A DNA stretch of 38,345 bases from Chloroflexota bacterium (GTDB lineage Bacteria; Chloroflexota; Ktedonobacteria; Ktedonobacterales; Ktedonobacteraceae). Within the stretch, counting starts at the first letter, position 1. Every line of letters starts with the position of its first letter. Positions 15,987 through 25,609 of this stretch are shown in pieces. The stretch spans positions 1-38,345 of the forward strand of contig VBHI01000205.1 in assembly GCA_005881495.1 (NCBI GenBank), read 5' to 3'. The notes beneath the pieces were generated by a model. The model was not told the origin of the DNA. It saw only the letters and a list, made by a program, of their open reading frames with translations, and did no database searches. Position numbers and translations under genes: made by a program.

Positions 15987-17195
15987 TTAGTTTTCGACCC
16001 TGGTGCAAACGCCAGCACCCACGGTGCGCCCACCCTCGCGGATGGCAAAATGCACCCCCGCTTCCATGGCCACCGGCTGGATTAACTCCACCGTCATCTC
16101 GATGTTGTCCCCCGGCATCACCATCTCCACCCCCTCCGGCAGCTTGATCGCTCCCGTCACGTCCGTCGTCCGCACATAAAACTGCGGCCGATACCCGTTG
16201 AAGAACGGCGTGTGCCGCCCCCCTTCTTCCTTCGACAACACGTACACTTGCGCCTTGAACACCTTGTGCGGCTTGATTGACCCCGGCTTCGCTAACACCT
16301 GCCCCCGCTCGATCTCCGCTCGCTCCACTCCTCGCAGCAGACACCCCACGTTGTCTCCCGCCATCCCCTGATCCAGCGTCTTCTGGAACATCTCTACTCC
16401 CGTCACCACCACGTTGCGCGTCTCTTCCTTCATCCCCACGATCTCCACCGACTCCCCCACTTTGATCACTCCCCGCTCGATGCGCCCCGTGGCCACCGTC
16501 CCTCTCCCCTTGATGCCAAAGACGTCTTCCACCGGCATCAAGAACGGCTTGTCCGTCGCCCGCGGCGGCGTCGGGATGTAGTCGTCGACGGCGTCCATCA
16601 ACTCCCACACGCAGCTGGCCGCTTCGTCGTTGCGCGAGAGGTCGCCCCGGCTCTCCAACGCTTTGAGCGCCGAGCCCCGAATGACGGGCACCTCATCGCC
16701 GGGAAACTGGTACTTGCTCAACAGTTCGCGCACTTCCAACTCTACCAGTTCCAGCAACTCTTCGTCTTCCATCATGTCCACTTTGTTCAAGAAGACCACC
16801 ATGGCCGGCACTTCCACTTGCCGCGCCAGCAGGACGTGCTCGCGCGTCTGCGGCATCGGCCCATCCGGGGCGCTCACCACCAGGATGGCCCCGTCCATCT
16901 GCGCGGCTCCGGTGATCATGTTCTTGATGTAGTCCGCGTGCCCCGGACAGTCCACGTGCGCGTAGTGCCGCTTGGCCGTCTCGTACTCCAGGTGCGCGAT
17001 GGCGATGGTGATGCCGCGCTCGCGCTCTTCGGGCGCTTTGTCGATCTGGTCAAAGGCGGTGTATTTGTTGGCGGCGCTCAAGGTGGCCAGCACTTTGGTG
17101 ATCGCCGCCGTTAACGTCGTTTTGCCGTGGTCGATGTGCCCGATCGTTCCCACGTTCACATGCGGTTTCGTTCTCTCAAATTTCTTCTTCGCCAT
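15987..17195 (-). CDS. tuf: Translation elongation factor Tu
   Basis: This 402-residue EF-Tu carries all GTPase motifs: GHIDHGKTT (P loop), [10 protein letters not shown] (switch I), DCPGHADY (switch II) and NKVD. Domains 2 and 3 follow in the normal order, ending RVEN. It delivers aminoacyl-tRNA to the ribosome. GAGGAAAAC precedes the ATG. The gene is visibly richer in G and C than its neighbours: one 60-base sample (16021-16080) counts 70% GC against 57% for a sample in fusA (18001-18060). It joins the str genes to the rpmG-secE block. Confidence 0.98.
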   Translation of the reverse strand: MAKKKFERTKPHVNVGTIGHIDHGKTTLTAAITKVLATLSAANKYTAFDQIDKAPEERERGITIAIAHLEYETAKRHYAHVDCPGHADYIKNMITGAAQMDGAILVVSAPDGPMPQTREHVLLARQVEVPAMVVFLNKVDMMEDEELLELVELEVRELLSKYQFPGDEVPVIRGSALKALESRGDLSRNDEAASCVWELMDAVDDYIPTPPRATDKPFLMPVEDVFGIKGRGTVATGRIERGVIKVGESVEIVGMKEETRNVVVTGVEMFQKTLDQGMAGDNVGCLLRGVERAEIERGQVLAKPGSIKPHKVFKAQVYVLSKEEGGRHTPFFNGYRPQFYVRTTDVTGAIKLPEGVEMVMPGDNIEMTVELIQPVAMEAGVHFAIREGGRTVGAGVCTRVEN

Positions 17196-17423
17196 TTGTT
17201 TTCCTCATCAAAACAGTGCTCAGTGCAAACATACGTGCGTCAGGGGCTGCACCCTGCTATGGCACTCGATGTGTTCTTTCGTAAATTAGTTCGTGTGTTT
17301 CCATCTCCACCCATCCTAAAAGAATGAATGAAACTTTCAAGATACCGTATGCCCGGTAGGCCTCTTCCCTGATTTCGGCTCCGAGCGAGAGGGATCGGGC
17401 AACCACTGCCTTCATCATCCCCC

Positions 17424-17446
17424 GGATGCGGCTGAGCCGCCCCTAC
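17424..17446 (-). repeat. REP-like hairpin element with GTAG head
   Basis: GCGGC/GCCGC arms around TGA are followed on the plus strand by CCCTAC, that is, GTAG before the hairpin on the minus strand. It lies in the 282-base fusA-tuf spacer, 31 bases after the fusA stop codon. Confidence 0.65.
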
Positions 17447-17477
17447 ATATCATTTTAGTAACCCTGTAACCTGGACT

Positions 17478-19553
17478 TTACCTGTGTGCCTTTGCGATAA
17501 TCTCATCGGCAATATTCTTTGGCACAGGATCGTAATGTGCAAACTCCATCGAATAGTTGGCACGTCCACTGGTCATAGAACGGAGGTCGTTCACATAGCC
17601 GAACATTTCAGCAAGAGGAACATAGCCCCGCACCACATACATCGTTCCACGGCTCTCCATACCCAGGATAGTTCCACGACGTCGATTGAGGTCGCCGATC
17701 ACGTCTCCGTAAAATTCCTCAGAGGTGGTTACTTCTACCAGCATTACCGGTTCGAGCAGTATAGGAGCTGCTTTACGAGCGGCTTCTTTGATTGCAATTG
17801 ATCCGGCAGTTTTGAAAGCCATTTCGCTCGAGTCAACATCGTGATATGACCCATCAAAGAGGGTCACTTTCACATCGATCATTGGATAGCCGGCAATAAT
17901 GCCGTTGTCCAACGTCTCTTTAATACCCATTTCAGTAGGTTTGATATATTCCCTTGGAATCACGCCACCTACAATGGCGTTGATAAACTCAAAGCCCTTA
18001 CCGCGCTCGTTGGGAGCCACTTTAATCCACACATCTCCATACTGGCCATGACCACCAGTTTGTCGAACGTGCTTTCCCTGAGCCTGAGATTCGCGCGTAA
18101 TTGTTTCCCGGTAGGCAACCTGTGGTCGTCCCACATTGGCTTCTACTTTAAACTCGCGGAACATACGGTCCACGATAACTTCCAGATGTAATTCGCCCAT
18201 ACCACTGATAATGGTCTGTGCAGTCTCTGGATCGGTATGCAACTGGAAAGTTGGGTCTTCTTCTGCCAGTTTATTTAACGCGATCGCCATCTTATCCTGG
18301 TCTGCACGAGTCTTAGGTTCAATAGCGATAGAGATCACTGGCTGAGGGAAGGTGATAGATTCGAGAACGATTGGATGCTGAGGGTCACACAAGGTATCAC
18401 CGGTAAAGGTGTTTCGTAAACCTACGGCCGCACAGATATCCCCTGCTCGAATCTCTTCAATATCTTCACGATGATTGGCATGCATACGCAACAGGCGTCC
18501 GATGCGCTCTGTTTTGCCCTTGGTGCTATTCTCAGTACCGGAACCCTTTGTCAGAACACCTGAATACACACGCAAGTATGATAGGCGACCGACGAAGGGG
18601 TCAGAAACGATTTTAAAGACCAAAGCACTGAATGGTGCTGAGTCACTTACTGCGCGAGTCTCTGTGCCATTTGTATCGGGGTTGATCCCGACTGGAGGTG
18701 GAATATCCAGGGGAGAAGGGAGGTAGGCAATCACCGCATCCAGCATGGCCTGCACCCCTTTGTTTTTCAGGGCAGTACCGCAAAGGACCGGCACCAATGT
18801 GCCGGCAATAGTTGCTTTACGCAGTGCAGCAATAAGTTCCTCTTTGGTAATTGCCTCACCCTCAAGGTATTTGAGAGTAAGCTCCTCGTCGGTCTCAGCC
18901 ACACGCTCAATCAGAAACTCTCGATGTTGCGTATATTCCGCTTCCATGCCCGTGGGCACGTCAGTGTGGTCTGATTTTGTTCCCAGGTCATCGGTAAAGA
19001 TAACCGCCTGTTGTTCGATAAGATCAATAAATCCTTTAAAATTGCTTTCGCGGCCAATTGGTATCTGAATCGGTACTGGTACTGCACCCAGGCGATCCCG
19101 AATCATTTGCACGGTACGCCAGAAATCAGCACCAATGCGATCCATTTTATTCACGAAGCAGATACGAGGCACATTATATTTACTTGCCTGGCGCCATACT
19201 GTTTCAGACTGGGGTTCGACACCTGCAACCGCATCAAAAACCACAACGCCGCCATCGAGGACGCGCAAAGAGCGTTCGACCTCGGCAGTGAAGTCTACGT
19301 GACCTGGTGTGTCGATGATATTAATGCGATGATCAAGCCAGAAACATGTCGTCGCGGCAGAAGTAATCGTAATGCCGCGCTCCTGCTCCTGGGGCATCCA
19401 GTCCATTGTGGCAGCCCCTTCATGCACTTCACCCATGCGGTGAATCTTTTTCGTGTAGAAGAGGATACGCTCAGTAGTAGTGGTTTTGCCAGCATCGATA
19501 TGAGCGATAATACCAATATTTCGAGTTTTTTCGAGTGGGAATTCTCTTGCCAT
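17478..19553 (-). CDS. fusA: Translation elongation factor G
   Basis: This 691-residue EF-G matches the five-domain family. It has [15 protein letters not shown] (P loop), [10 protein letters not shown] (switch I), DTPGHVDFT and NKMDRIGAD in the GTPase domain, and the usual C-terminal domains. EF-G drives translocation and ribosome recycling. It starts 9 bases after the rpsG stop codon with no clear Shine-Dalgarno sequence, so its translation is probably coupled to rpsG. Confidence 0.98.
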   Translation of the reverse strand: MAREFPLEKTRNIGIIAHIDAGKTTTTERILFYTKKIHRMGEVHEGAATMDWMPQEQERGITITSAATTCFWLDHRINIIDTPGHVDFTAEVERSLRVLDGGVVVFDAVAGVEPQSETVWRQASKYNVPRICFVNKMDRIGADFWRTVQMIRDRLGAVPVPIQIPIGRESNFKGFIDLIEQQAVIFTDDLGTKSDHTDVPTGMEAEYTQHREFLIERVAETDEELTLKYLEGEAITKEELIAALRKATIAGTLVPVLCGTALKNKGVQAMLDAVIAYLPSPLDIPPPVGINPDTNGTETRAVSDSAPFSALVFKIVSDPFVGRLSYLRVYSGVLTKGSGTENSTKGKTERIGRLLRMHANHREDIEEIRAGDICAAVGLRNTFTGDTLCDPQHPIVLESITFPQPVISIAIEPKTRADQDKMAIALNKLAEEDPTFQLHTDPETAQTIISGMGELHLEVIVDRMFREFKVEANVGRPQVAYRETITRESQAQGKHVRQTGGHGQYGDVWIKVAPNERGKGFEFINAIVGGVIPREYIKPTEMGIKETLDNGIIAGYPMIDVKVTLFDGSYHDVDSSEMAFKTAGSIAIKEAARKAAPILLEPVMLVEVTTSEEFYGDVIGDLNRRRGTILGMESRGTMYVVRGYVPLAEMFGYVNDLRSMTSGRANYSMEFAHYDPVPKNIADEIIAKAHR

Positions 19554-19562
19554 GATTTATAA

Positions 19563-20033
19563 TTACCAGCGATAATGCGCGAAGGCTTTGTTAGACTCCG
19601 CCATTTTGTGAGTCTCCTCACGTTTTTTAATGGTCATACCCTGTCCGGCGGCGGCATCCATCAGTTCACTGGCAAGTTTTTCCGACATCGAGCGACCTGT
19701 ACGGCCACGCGCAGACTTAATCAGCCAGCGCATCGCCAATGCATTTCCACGATCCCGGCGAACATCTATCGGAACTTGATAGGTTGAACCACCAACGCGG
19801 CGAGGCTTTACTTCAACTGTAGGCGTCGCATTCTTCAGGGCCTGCTCGAATACATCCAGCGGGGGCCGCTTCTGCTTCGCTTCAATGGCGTCAAACGCAT
19901 CGTAAATGATGCGCTCAGCCAGGCTGCGCTTCCCATCCAACATCAATTTACTGGTGAAGCGAGCCACATTTCGGCTCTTGTACTTTGCATCTGGTACATC
20001 TGGCCGCCGCACGACTCTTTTGCGTCTTGGCAC
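19563..20033 (-). CDS. rpsG: 30S ribosomal protein S7
   Basis: This is a 156-residue S7, the family's standard length, starting [10 protein letters not shown] after the initiator and ending FAHYRW. S7 nucleates the 30S head. The GTG at 20033 is chosen because GAGGAGG lies 6 bases upstream. An open frame continues upstream to 20183 but its sequence is not S7-like. The gene precedes fusA directly and is separated from rpsL by 468 bases. Confidence 0.97.
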   Translation of the reverse strand: MPRRKRVVRRPDVPDAKYKSRNVARFTSKLMLDGKRSLAERIIYDAFDAIEAKQKRPPLDVFEQALKNATPTVEVKPRRVGGSTYQVPIDVRRDRGNALAMRWLIKSARGRTGRSMSEKLASELMDAAAGQGMTIKKREETHKMAESNKAFAHYRW

Positions 20034-20072
20034 AGTCTGCCTCCTCATCAACGAACTTGCTTGTTTCTCTTC

Positions 20073-20205
20073 AGCTCCCACTCTAGGAGCTTGAGCTTCT
20101 CTAGTATCTGGCCAATGGACCTTTCCCTTGCGTTCTGGAGAAATGTTCCTTTTTCTTCTCATCAATGCGTGCTTGACTGTCACAAGCTCCCACCTCTTCA
20201 GTGGG
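20073..20205 (-). repeat. Paired hairpins with shared AGCTCCCAC motif upstream of rpsG
   Basis: AGCTCC/GGAGCT (20073-20091) and CCCAC/GTGGG (20189-20205) are small hairpins 112 bases apart that share the direct motif AGCTCCCAC. They could be the ends of a decayed mobile element or an rpsG leader structure. I cannot choose between these by eye. Confidence 0.4.
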
Positions 20206-20231
20206 GATAGATGATAACAGACACCAGAAAA

Positions 20232-20283
20232 GGCGTCGATTCGATGGTAAGGATAGACCTTACCATCTCTATCGGACGCCTAC
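20232..20283 (-). terminator. Long hairpin downstream of rpsL, terminator with GTAG head
   Basis: Inner arms GATGGTAAGG and CCTTACCATC (10 bp, 20243-20252 and 20258-20267) and outer arms GGCGTC/GACGCC (20232-20237 and 20275-20280) form one long stem with an internal loop. TTTTC follows on the minus strand. GTAG precedes it on the same strand, so it also resembles the REP family. It would separate rpsL from rpsG-fusA. Confidence 0.7.
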
Positions 20284-20481
20284 ACGCGGGTGCCTATCCA
20301 TGAAAATGGAGGTCACTCGACTCTCACTGCGGAAGGACGAGCATACGGCATTTGTTATTCATTAGCTTCGCATAATCGTCTTTTCGCGATGACGTGTGAT
20401 GGTCCGACCTGCCTGAACAATTCAGGTGGTATCGGGTTTGGTGCAATGTATAGCACCCTATTTTTCTTGACCCTCAGGGTC

Positions 20482-20505
20482 GGGCGCAATTTATTGCGCC
20501 CCTAC
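20482..20505 (-). repeat. REP-like hairpin element overlapping the rpsL stop codon
   Basis: GGGCGCAA (20482-20489) and TTGCGCCC (20494-20501) pair perfectly around a 4-base loop. The GTAG head on the minus strand (20505-20502) contains the TAG that ends rpsL. A second small hairpin (GACCC/GGGTC) follows directly. Confidence 0.85.
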
Positions 20506-20951
20506 TTTTTGCCGCCCTTAGTTGCAGCTGCCTGTCCGGGCTTAGGCCGCTTGGCTCCATACCTTGAGCGACCCTGGCGTCTCTTTGAGACGCCGTCACT
20601 ATCCAGTGTTCCTCTAACAATGTGATAGCGCACACTTGGTAAATCCTTTACGCGCCCACCACGAATGAGTACCACTGAGTGTTCTTGTAGATTATGCCCC
20701 TCGCCGGGAATGTAAGCAGTTACTTCCATCTGGTTTGTCAGACGAACACGAGCAATCTTACGCATTGCCGAATTCGGCTTTTTGGGCGTCATTGTGCGCA
20801 CCTGGGTGCAAACACCACGTTTCTGTGGCGAGCCACGCAGGCGGGAAGTGCGGTTCTTCAACGCATTGTACGAATACAATAACGCCGGAGCCTTTGACCG
20901 CCTTTCTTTGTTTGATCGGCCCTTGCGGACCAATTGATTGATCGTCGGCAA
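20502..20951 (-). CDS. rpsL: 30S ribosomal protein S12
   Basis: This 149-residue S12 has the typical start [11 protein letters not shown], the decoding-site motif TPKKPNSA and the second loop [14 protein letters not shown]12 controls decoding accuracy and contains the streptomycin-resistance positions. The lysines of both loops are present, so a sensitive form is expected. The start codon is TTG at 20951 with AGGGAGA upstream. The protein extends past the usual GAKRPK end by about a dozen residues ([12 protein letters not shown]). Its TAG stop lies in the head of a REP-like element. Confidence 0.97.
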   Translation of the reverse strand: MPTINQLVRKGRSNKERRSKAPALLYSYNALKNRTSRLRGSPQKRGVCTQVRTMTPKKPNSAMRKIARVRLTNQMEVTAYIPGEGHNLQEHSVVLIRGGRVKDLPSVRYHIVRGTLDSDGVSKRRQGRSRYGAKRPKPGQAAATKGGKK

Positions 20952-20988
20952 TGAACGATTCTCCCTATCCTCTTTTTATCCTCACGAG

Positions 20989-21011
20989 GGCACGATAATC
21001 CGCGCCACTAC
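20989..21011 (-). repeat. REP-like hairpin element with GTAG head in rpoC-rpsL spacer
   Basis: GGCACG and CGCGCC pair (one G-U) around ATAATC. On the minus strand GTAG precedes the stem with one extra T. It fills much of the 87-base rpoC-rpsL space. Confidence 0.5.
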
Positions 21012-21038
21012 ATTGCGTACGTGCGGGTTCTTATAGTA

Positions 21039-24000
21039 TCACTCCTCACCCAAACTGTCAAGAGTGTGCAGAGATGGGTTTCCGAGAGTACTAGCCCCTA
21101 CCCCAACAGTACCAGCACCAATACCGGCCATGGATGCCGCATTTGTTGCCGCCAGCCGAGCCGCCGCAGCCTGTTGACGTGCGATCTGCTCGCGGCGTCG
21201 TTGCGCTATGCCGGAACCAGCAGGTATGAGTTTACCAATAATCACGTTCTCTTTGAGACCGACCAGGTGATCTGTGCGGGCCTCAATAGCGGCCTCTGTC
21301 AGCACACGGGTCGTTTCCTGAAAGGATGCCGCGGCCAGGAAACTATCGGTGTTAAGCGAGGCTTTGGTGACGCCCAAGAGCACAGTTTGTGCAGTAGCCG
21401 GCTCTCCGCCTTCCGCCAATACGCGAGCATTGGTATCCGCATAGACAAAACGGTCTACGAGATCATTTGGCAACATTTCTGTATCCCCAGGTTCCTCCAC
21501 TTTCACGCGGCGCAACATCTGGCGAATGATAACCTCGATATGTTTATCACTGATATAAACACCAGTGTTACGATAGACACGCTGCACTTCTTTGACCACG
21601 TACATCTGCACGGCCTCTCGTCCCTGGATACGCAGAACATCCTGTGGATCGCGCTGACCACCAGTGATAGGGGTGCCCGCCTGAATCTTCTGACCATCGG
21701 CCACCACAATATTGCGCGCAGCAGGGATGGGATACGATCGCTCCTCGCGTTCCTCAAAGCGAATGGTCAGCATACCATCTGCATTGATGTTCAACTCACC
21801 CTCGGTACGTGCCATTACTGGTATTGGCTCGCTGCCATTTTCAGCAGGCATCATAGCAATGACCTGATCTTTTAGAATATGATCCTTATCATTAACAAGC
21901 ACTTGACTACCCGTCGGCAGCGGATACTCATCAAAGAAGACGTTCGAGGAGACGACGCGTACCGTGCGAACATTGGTATTCGGATCCTTCACGATTTCAA
22001 CGACGCCGTCGATCTCGCTAATTTCCGCTTTGTCTTTCGGCACACGTGCCTCAAAGAGTTCCTCCACGCGCGGCAGACCTTGCGTAATGTCACCCTGCGC
22101 TCCTGCAATACCACCTGTATGGAAGGTACGCATAGTCAACTGTGTACCCGGTTCACCGATTGATTGAGCCGCGATAATACCTACCGCAGCACCAATTTTT
22201 ACCAGAGAATTCGCCGCCAGGTCACGTCCATAGCATTTGCGGCAGATGCCGCGATGCGCCAGGCATGCGAGTACTGAACGTACACGCACAGCTTTAACCC
22301 CAGAGTTTACAATCTCATCGACCTGTTCGTCAGTCAGTTCATCACCAGGAGCGATATGCTCAAAACCTGGAATAGGTTCTGCCAGCACGCGCCCAATCAG
22401 GCGGCTGCGAATATCCGGCAACATCATTTCTTTAGAGTCGGCCTCGGTGATGAGAATTCCATCAGTCGTTCCACAGTCTTCATCGTTGACAATAACATCC
22501 TGCGCGACATCGATTAAGCGACGTGTCAGGTAGCCAGACTCTGCTGTACGCAATGCCGTGTCAGCAAGTCCCTTACGAGCACCGTGGCTACTGATAAAGT
22601 ACTCCAGCACGCTCAAGCCTTCACGGAAGTTACCACGAATTGGTACATCGATGATGCGTCCTGACGGACTCGCCATCAAGCCTCGCATACCTGACAATTG
22701 ACGAATCTGCTGGAACTTTGCTTTGGTCGCACCCGACCTGGCGATAGTGTAAATGGAACCATATGGATCGAGTGTTGCCTCAACCATCCTGGTTACATTG
22801 TCGGTCGCTTCGTTCCAAACATCAACCGTCTGCTGATATTTCTCATGGTCTGTGATCAGACCATCGCGGTATTGCTCTTCCAGTTCAACGATCTTAGCAT
22901 CCGCTCTGGCAAGTTCTTCCTGCTTCCCTATCGGCACCTTGACATCGCTGATAGCGATAGTTGCGCCAGCCTTGGTTGCGTACGTGAAACCAAGCCGCTT
23001 GATTTCATCAGCCAGTTCAGCCGTTTTGGCGCGTCCATATTCCTTGAAGCATTCGCCGATCACCTGTCTCAGGTTCTCTTTCTTCATGGCATAGTTCTTG
23101 AAGCGTAATCGCTCTGGGAGGGCCTGGTTGAAGATGACGCGCCCAACGGTTGTCCTGACCCTCTTCCCATTTGCATGTATGATGGTGGCCTTGTCAGGTG
23201 GAGGATTGTCATAGACATCGACATCGCCCAGGCGTACCTTGATCGGCGCTTGCAGAGCGACGACGCCAGACTCATAGGCTAGCAGCACTTCGGTCGTGTC
23301 GGTAAAGACGCGATTCTCGCCTTTCTGATCTGGACGTTCCTGCGTCAGATAGAAACAGCCCAGCACCATATCCTGGCTAGCGCCGATGGATGGATCGCCG
23401 GTACCAGGAGAGAGCAGATTGCGTGTCGAGAGCATCAACTGGCGCGCCTCATCCTGTGCTTTATCAGAGAGTGGTACGTGCACCGCCATCTGGTCACCGT
23501 CAAAGTCTGCATTGAAGGCTGAACAGACCAGCGGGTGCAGTTGTATAGCGCTACCCTCTACCAATACCGCCTCGAAAGCCTGGATACCAAGGCGGTGCAA
23601 TGTTGGTGCGCGGTTCAACAACACTGGATGGTCTTTGATGACCTCTTCCAGTACATCCCACACTTCAGGCTTCACGCGCTCGACAAAACGTTTCGCGCTT
23701 TTGATATTGTGTGCGAAGTTCTGCTCCACCAGTTTGCGCATAACAAACGGTTTGAACAGTTCCAGCGCCATTCTCTTGGGCAGACCACATTGGTGCAGCT
23801 TTAATTCCGGACCAACCACAATCACGGACCGACCAGAGTAGTCTACGCGTTTACCAAGCAGGTTTTGACGGAAGCGCCCCTGTTTACCCTTGAGCATATC
23901 TGAGAGGCTCTTCAGTTTATGATTCCCTGAGCCCGCCACGGCACGACCACGGCGTCCATTATCGATGAGGGCATCACACGCCTCTTGTAGCATGCGTTTC

Positions 24001-25385
24001 TCATTGCGAATAATGATCTCTGGCGCGCTCAACTCTAATAGCCGCTTGAGACGGTTATTGCGGTTAATAACACGACGATACAGATCATTCAAATCCGACG
24101 TGGCAAAGCGGCCGCCATCGAGCTGCACCATTGGGCGCAGGTCTGGTGGTAAAACTGGCAAAACCGTCAGGATCATCCACTCGGGCGAAGTGTTTGACTT
24201 ACGGAATGCCTCGACTACTTTCAGGCGCTTGGTAGCCTTCTTGCGACGCTGACCAACTGTTGAACCAATTTCGCGGCGCAGTTCACCGGCCAACTTATCC
24301 ATGTCCAGGCCAGCAATCAGCTCGCGTACTGCTTCAGCCCCCATCCCTGCCCGGAAAACGCCCCCAAAGGCATCTTTCAGCTCGCGGTAGCGACCCTCCT
24401 GCAGGAGGTCCATCTTCTTGAGGCCCTCAAGATCACGCCGCAACTGCTCCAAACGCTGTCTATTACTGACACGCTCTAACTCCAGGTGTGACTGCGCGGA
24501 GTCGATTTGTCCCTGGTATTCAAGCTTCGTGCGTTCAGCGTCACGATCGCTTTCCAGGCGAGTAGCCTCGATCTCGCGGCGCGCATTCTCGGCAATATCA
24601 TTGCGACAAATCTCGGCCTTTTGTTCCAACGATTCGGTATGTCTCGGTGTGACTACATCACCTTCGGGCACAATGATCTGACCCGTTGGTTCAAAGATGA
24701 TATCCTCTTCAGCCGGTTGGCCCATTGAGGCGCGCAACTGTGCCAGTGTATCACTCTCTGCTCGCCTCGCCGCCTCCAACTCTTGCTCGCGGCGGGCTTC
24801 AGCCTCCACACGGTCTTCCTCGATGCGATTTCTCGTTTTGAGGATATCGCTATCTCGTTTATCCTTCAACTGGTCGATCAACTCTACAACCTGTTCATCC
24901 AGATTCTGTTCCAGCTTGAGAAGTTCCTCGTCCATGTGCATCAGTTCGCGCTGGCGGGCATCCTCATCAATATCAGTGATGACGTAGAGCGCAAAGTAGA
25001 GGATACGCTCCAGGTTGCGGGGCGATAGGTCAAGCAAGAGACCGATGCGACTGGGTGTGCCCTTGAAGTACCAGATGTGGCTCACGGGTGAAGCCAGTTC
25101 GATATGTCCCATGCGCTCACGACGCACCTTTGAGCGTGCCACCTCTACACCACACTTATCACAGACAATCCCCTTAAAACGAACTCGTTTATATTTACCG
25201 CAGTAGCACTCCCAGTCCTTGGTGGGTCCGAAGATACGCTCACAGAACAGCCCATCTTTTTCTGGTTTGAGCGTTCGGTAGTTAATCGTCTCTGGTTTCG
25301 TGACCTCACCGTAGCTCCAACCACGAATCTGTTCTGGGCTAGCGAGGCTAATACGGATTGCGTTAAAGTCATTTACTTCGAGCAT
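21039..25385 (-). CDS. rpoC: DNA-directed RNA polymerase subunit beta'
   Basis: This 1,448-residue beta' carries the catalytic NADFDGD motif at 625-631 (Asp627, Asp629 and Asp631 bind Mg), an N-terminal zinc site (Cys60, Cys62, Cys75, Cys78) and a second cysteine cluster near [14 protein letters not shown]. The ATG at 25385 is chosen because AGGAGGCAAC precedes it; an upstream in-frame start adds 11 unrelated residues. Between about residues 140 and 330 there is a long charged coiled coil where E. coli has about 35 residues, so the clamp domain has a lineage-type insert. It follows rpoB after a 224-base space with two REP-like hairpins. Confidence 0.98.
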   Translation of the reverse strand: MLEVNDFNAIRISLASPEQIRGWSYGEVTKPETINYRTLKPEKDGLFCERIFGPTKDWECYCGKYKRVRFKGIVCDKCGVEVARSKVRRERMGHIELASPVSHIWYFKGTPSRIGLLLDLSPRNLERILYFALYVITDIDEDARQRELMHMDEELLKLEQNLDEQVVELIDQLKDKRDSDILKTRNRIEEDRVEAEARREQELEAARRAESDTLAQLRASMGQPAEEDIIFEPTGQIIVPEGDVVTPRHTESLEQKAEICRNDIAENARREIEATRLESDRDAERTKLEYQGQIDSAQSHLELERVSNRQRLEQLRRDLEGLKKMDLLQEGRYRELKDAFGGVFRAGMGAEAVRELIAGLDMDKLAGELRREIGSTVGQRRKKATKRLKVVEAFRKSNTSPEWMILTVLPVLPPDLRPMVQLDGGRFATSDLNDLYRRVINRNNRLKRLLELSAPEIIIRNEKRMLQEACDALIDNGRRGRAVAGSGNHKLKSLSDMLKGKQGRFRQNLLGKRVDYSGRSVIVVGPELKLHQCGLPKRMALELFKPFVMRKLVEQNFAHNIKSAKRFVERVKPEVWDVLEEVIKDHPVLLNRAPTLHRLGIQAFEAVLVEGSAIQLHPLVCSAFNADFDGDQMAVHVPLSDKAQDEARQLMLSTRNLLSPGTGDPSIGASQDMVLGCFYLTQERPDQKGENRVFTDTTEVLLAYESGVVALQAPIKVRLGDVDVYDNPPPDKATIIHANGKRVRTTVGRVIFNQALPERLRFKNYAMKKENLRQVIGECFKEYGRAKTAELADEIKRLGFTYATKAGATIAISDVKVPIGKQEELARADAKIVELEEQYRDGLITDHEKYQQTVDVWNEATDNVTRMVEATLDPYGSIYTIARSGATKAKFQQIRQLSGMRGLMASPSGRIIDVPIRGNFREGLSVLEYFISSHGARKGLADTALRTAESGYLTRRLIDVAQDVIVNDEDCGTTDGILITEADSKEMMLPDIRSRLIGRVLAEPIPGFEHIAPGDELTDEQVDEIVNSGVKAVRVRSVLACLAHRGICRKCYGRDLAANSLVKIGAAVGIIAAQSIGEPGTQLTMRTFHTGGIAGAQGDITQGLPRVEELFEARVPKDKAEISEIDGVVEIVKDPNTNVRTVRVVSSNVFFDEYPLPTGSQVLVNDKDHILKDQVIAMMPAENGSEPIPVMARTEGELNINADGMLTIRFEEREERSYPIPAARNIVVADGQKIQAGTPITGGQRDPQDVLRIQGREAVQMYVVKEVQRVYRNTGVYISDKHIEVIIRQMLRRVKVEEPGDTEMLPNDLVDRFVYADTNARVLAEGGEPATAQTVLLGVTKASLNTDSFLAAASFQETTRVLTEAAIEARTDHLVGLKENVIIGKLIPAGSGIAQRRREQIARQQAAAARLAATNAASMAGIGAGTVGVGASTLGNPSLHTLDSLGEE

Positions 25386-25459
25386 GTTGCCTCCTGGCGT
25401 AAGAACGTCATTGCTCAATCAATGTAGACAGTTGAGTCAATCACATCCATTCCACCCCT

Positions 25460-25484
25460 GGGCACCCGTAAGGGTCGCCCTTAC
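25460..25484 (-). repeat. REP-like hairpin element with altered head (GTAA)
   Basis: GGGCACCC and GGGTCGCCC pair imperfectly around GTAA. The minus-strand head is GTAA rather than GTAG. It lies in the rpoB-rpoC spacer, 75 bases before rpoC. Confidence 0.55.
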
Positions 25485-25577
25485 ATGTCGCATTACATTT
25501 AGAAAATGGGCATACGCCCTCTATCAGTACTTACCCAATAACTACATCAGCATAATTGTTCCAAGGTGATCATTGCA

Positions 25578-25601
25578 GGGCAACCGCGAGGGTTGCCCTA
25601 C
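25578..25601 (-). repeat. REP-like hairpin element with GTAG head
   Basis: GGGCAACC (25578-25585) and GGTTGCCC (25591-25598) pair perfectly around GCGAG, and GTAG precedes the stem on the minus strand. It begins 8 bases after the rpoB stop codon. Confidence 0.85.
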
Positions 25602-25609
25602 ATTTTAGT

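Noticed and set aside
20034..20183. N-terminal extension of S7 by 50 residues
   Set aside because: The GTG at 20033 has an ideal ribosome site and gives the standard S7 length; the upstream residues are not S7-like.
20073..20205. Remnant of an IS200/IS605-type element upstream of rpsG
   Set aside because: Two small hairpins share a motif, but I see no transposase fragment and cannot match known ends; kept only as a possibility.
21021..21875. Open plus-strand frame of 284 codons antisense to rpoC
   Set aside because: It lies wholly over conserved rpoC sequence and resembles no family I know; a shadow frame.
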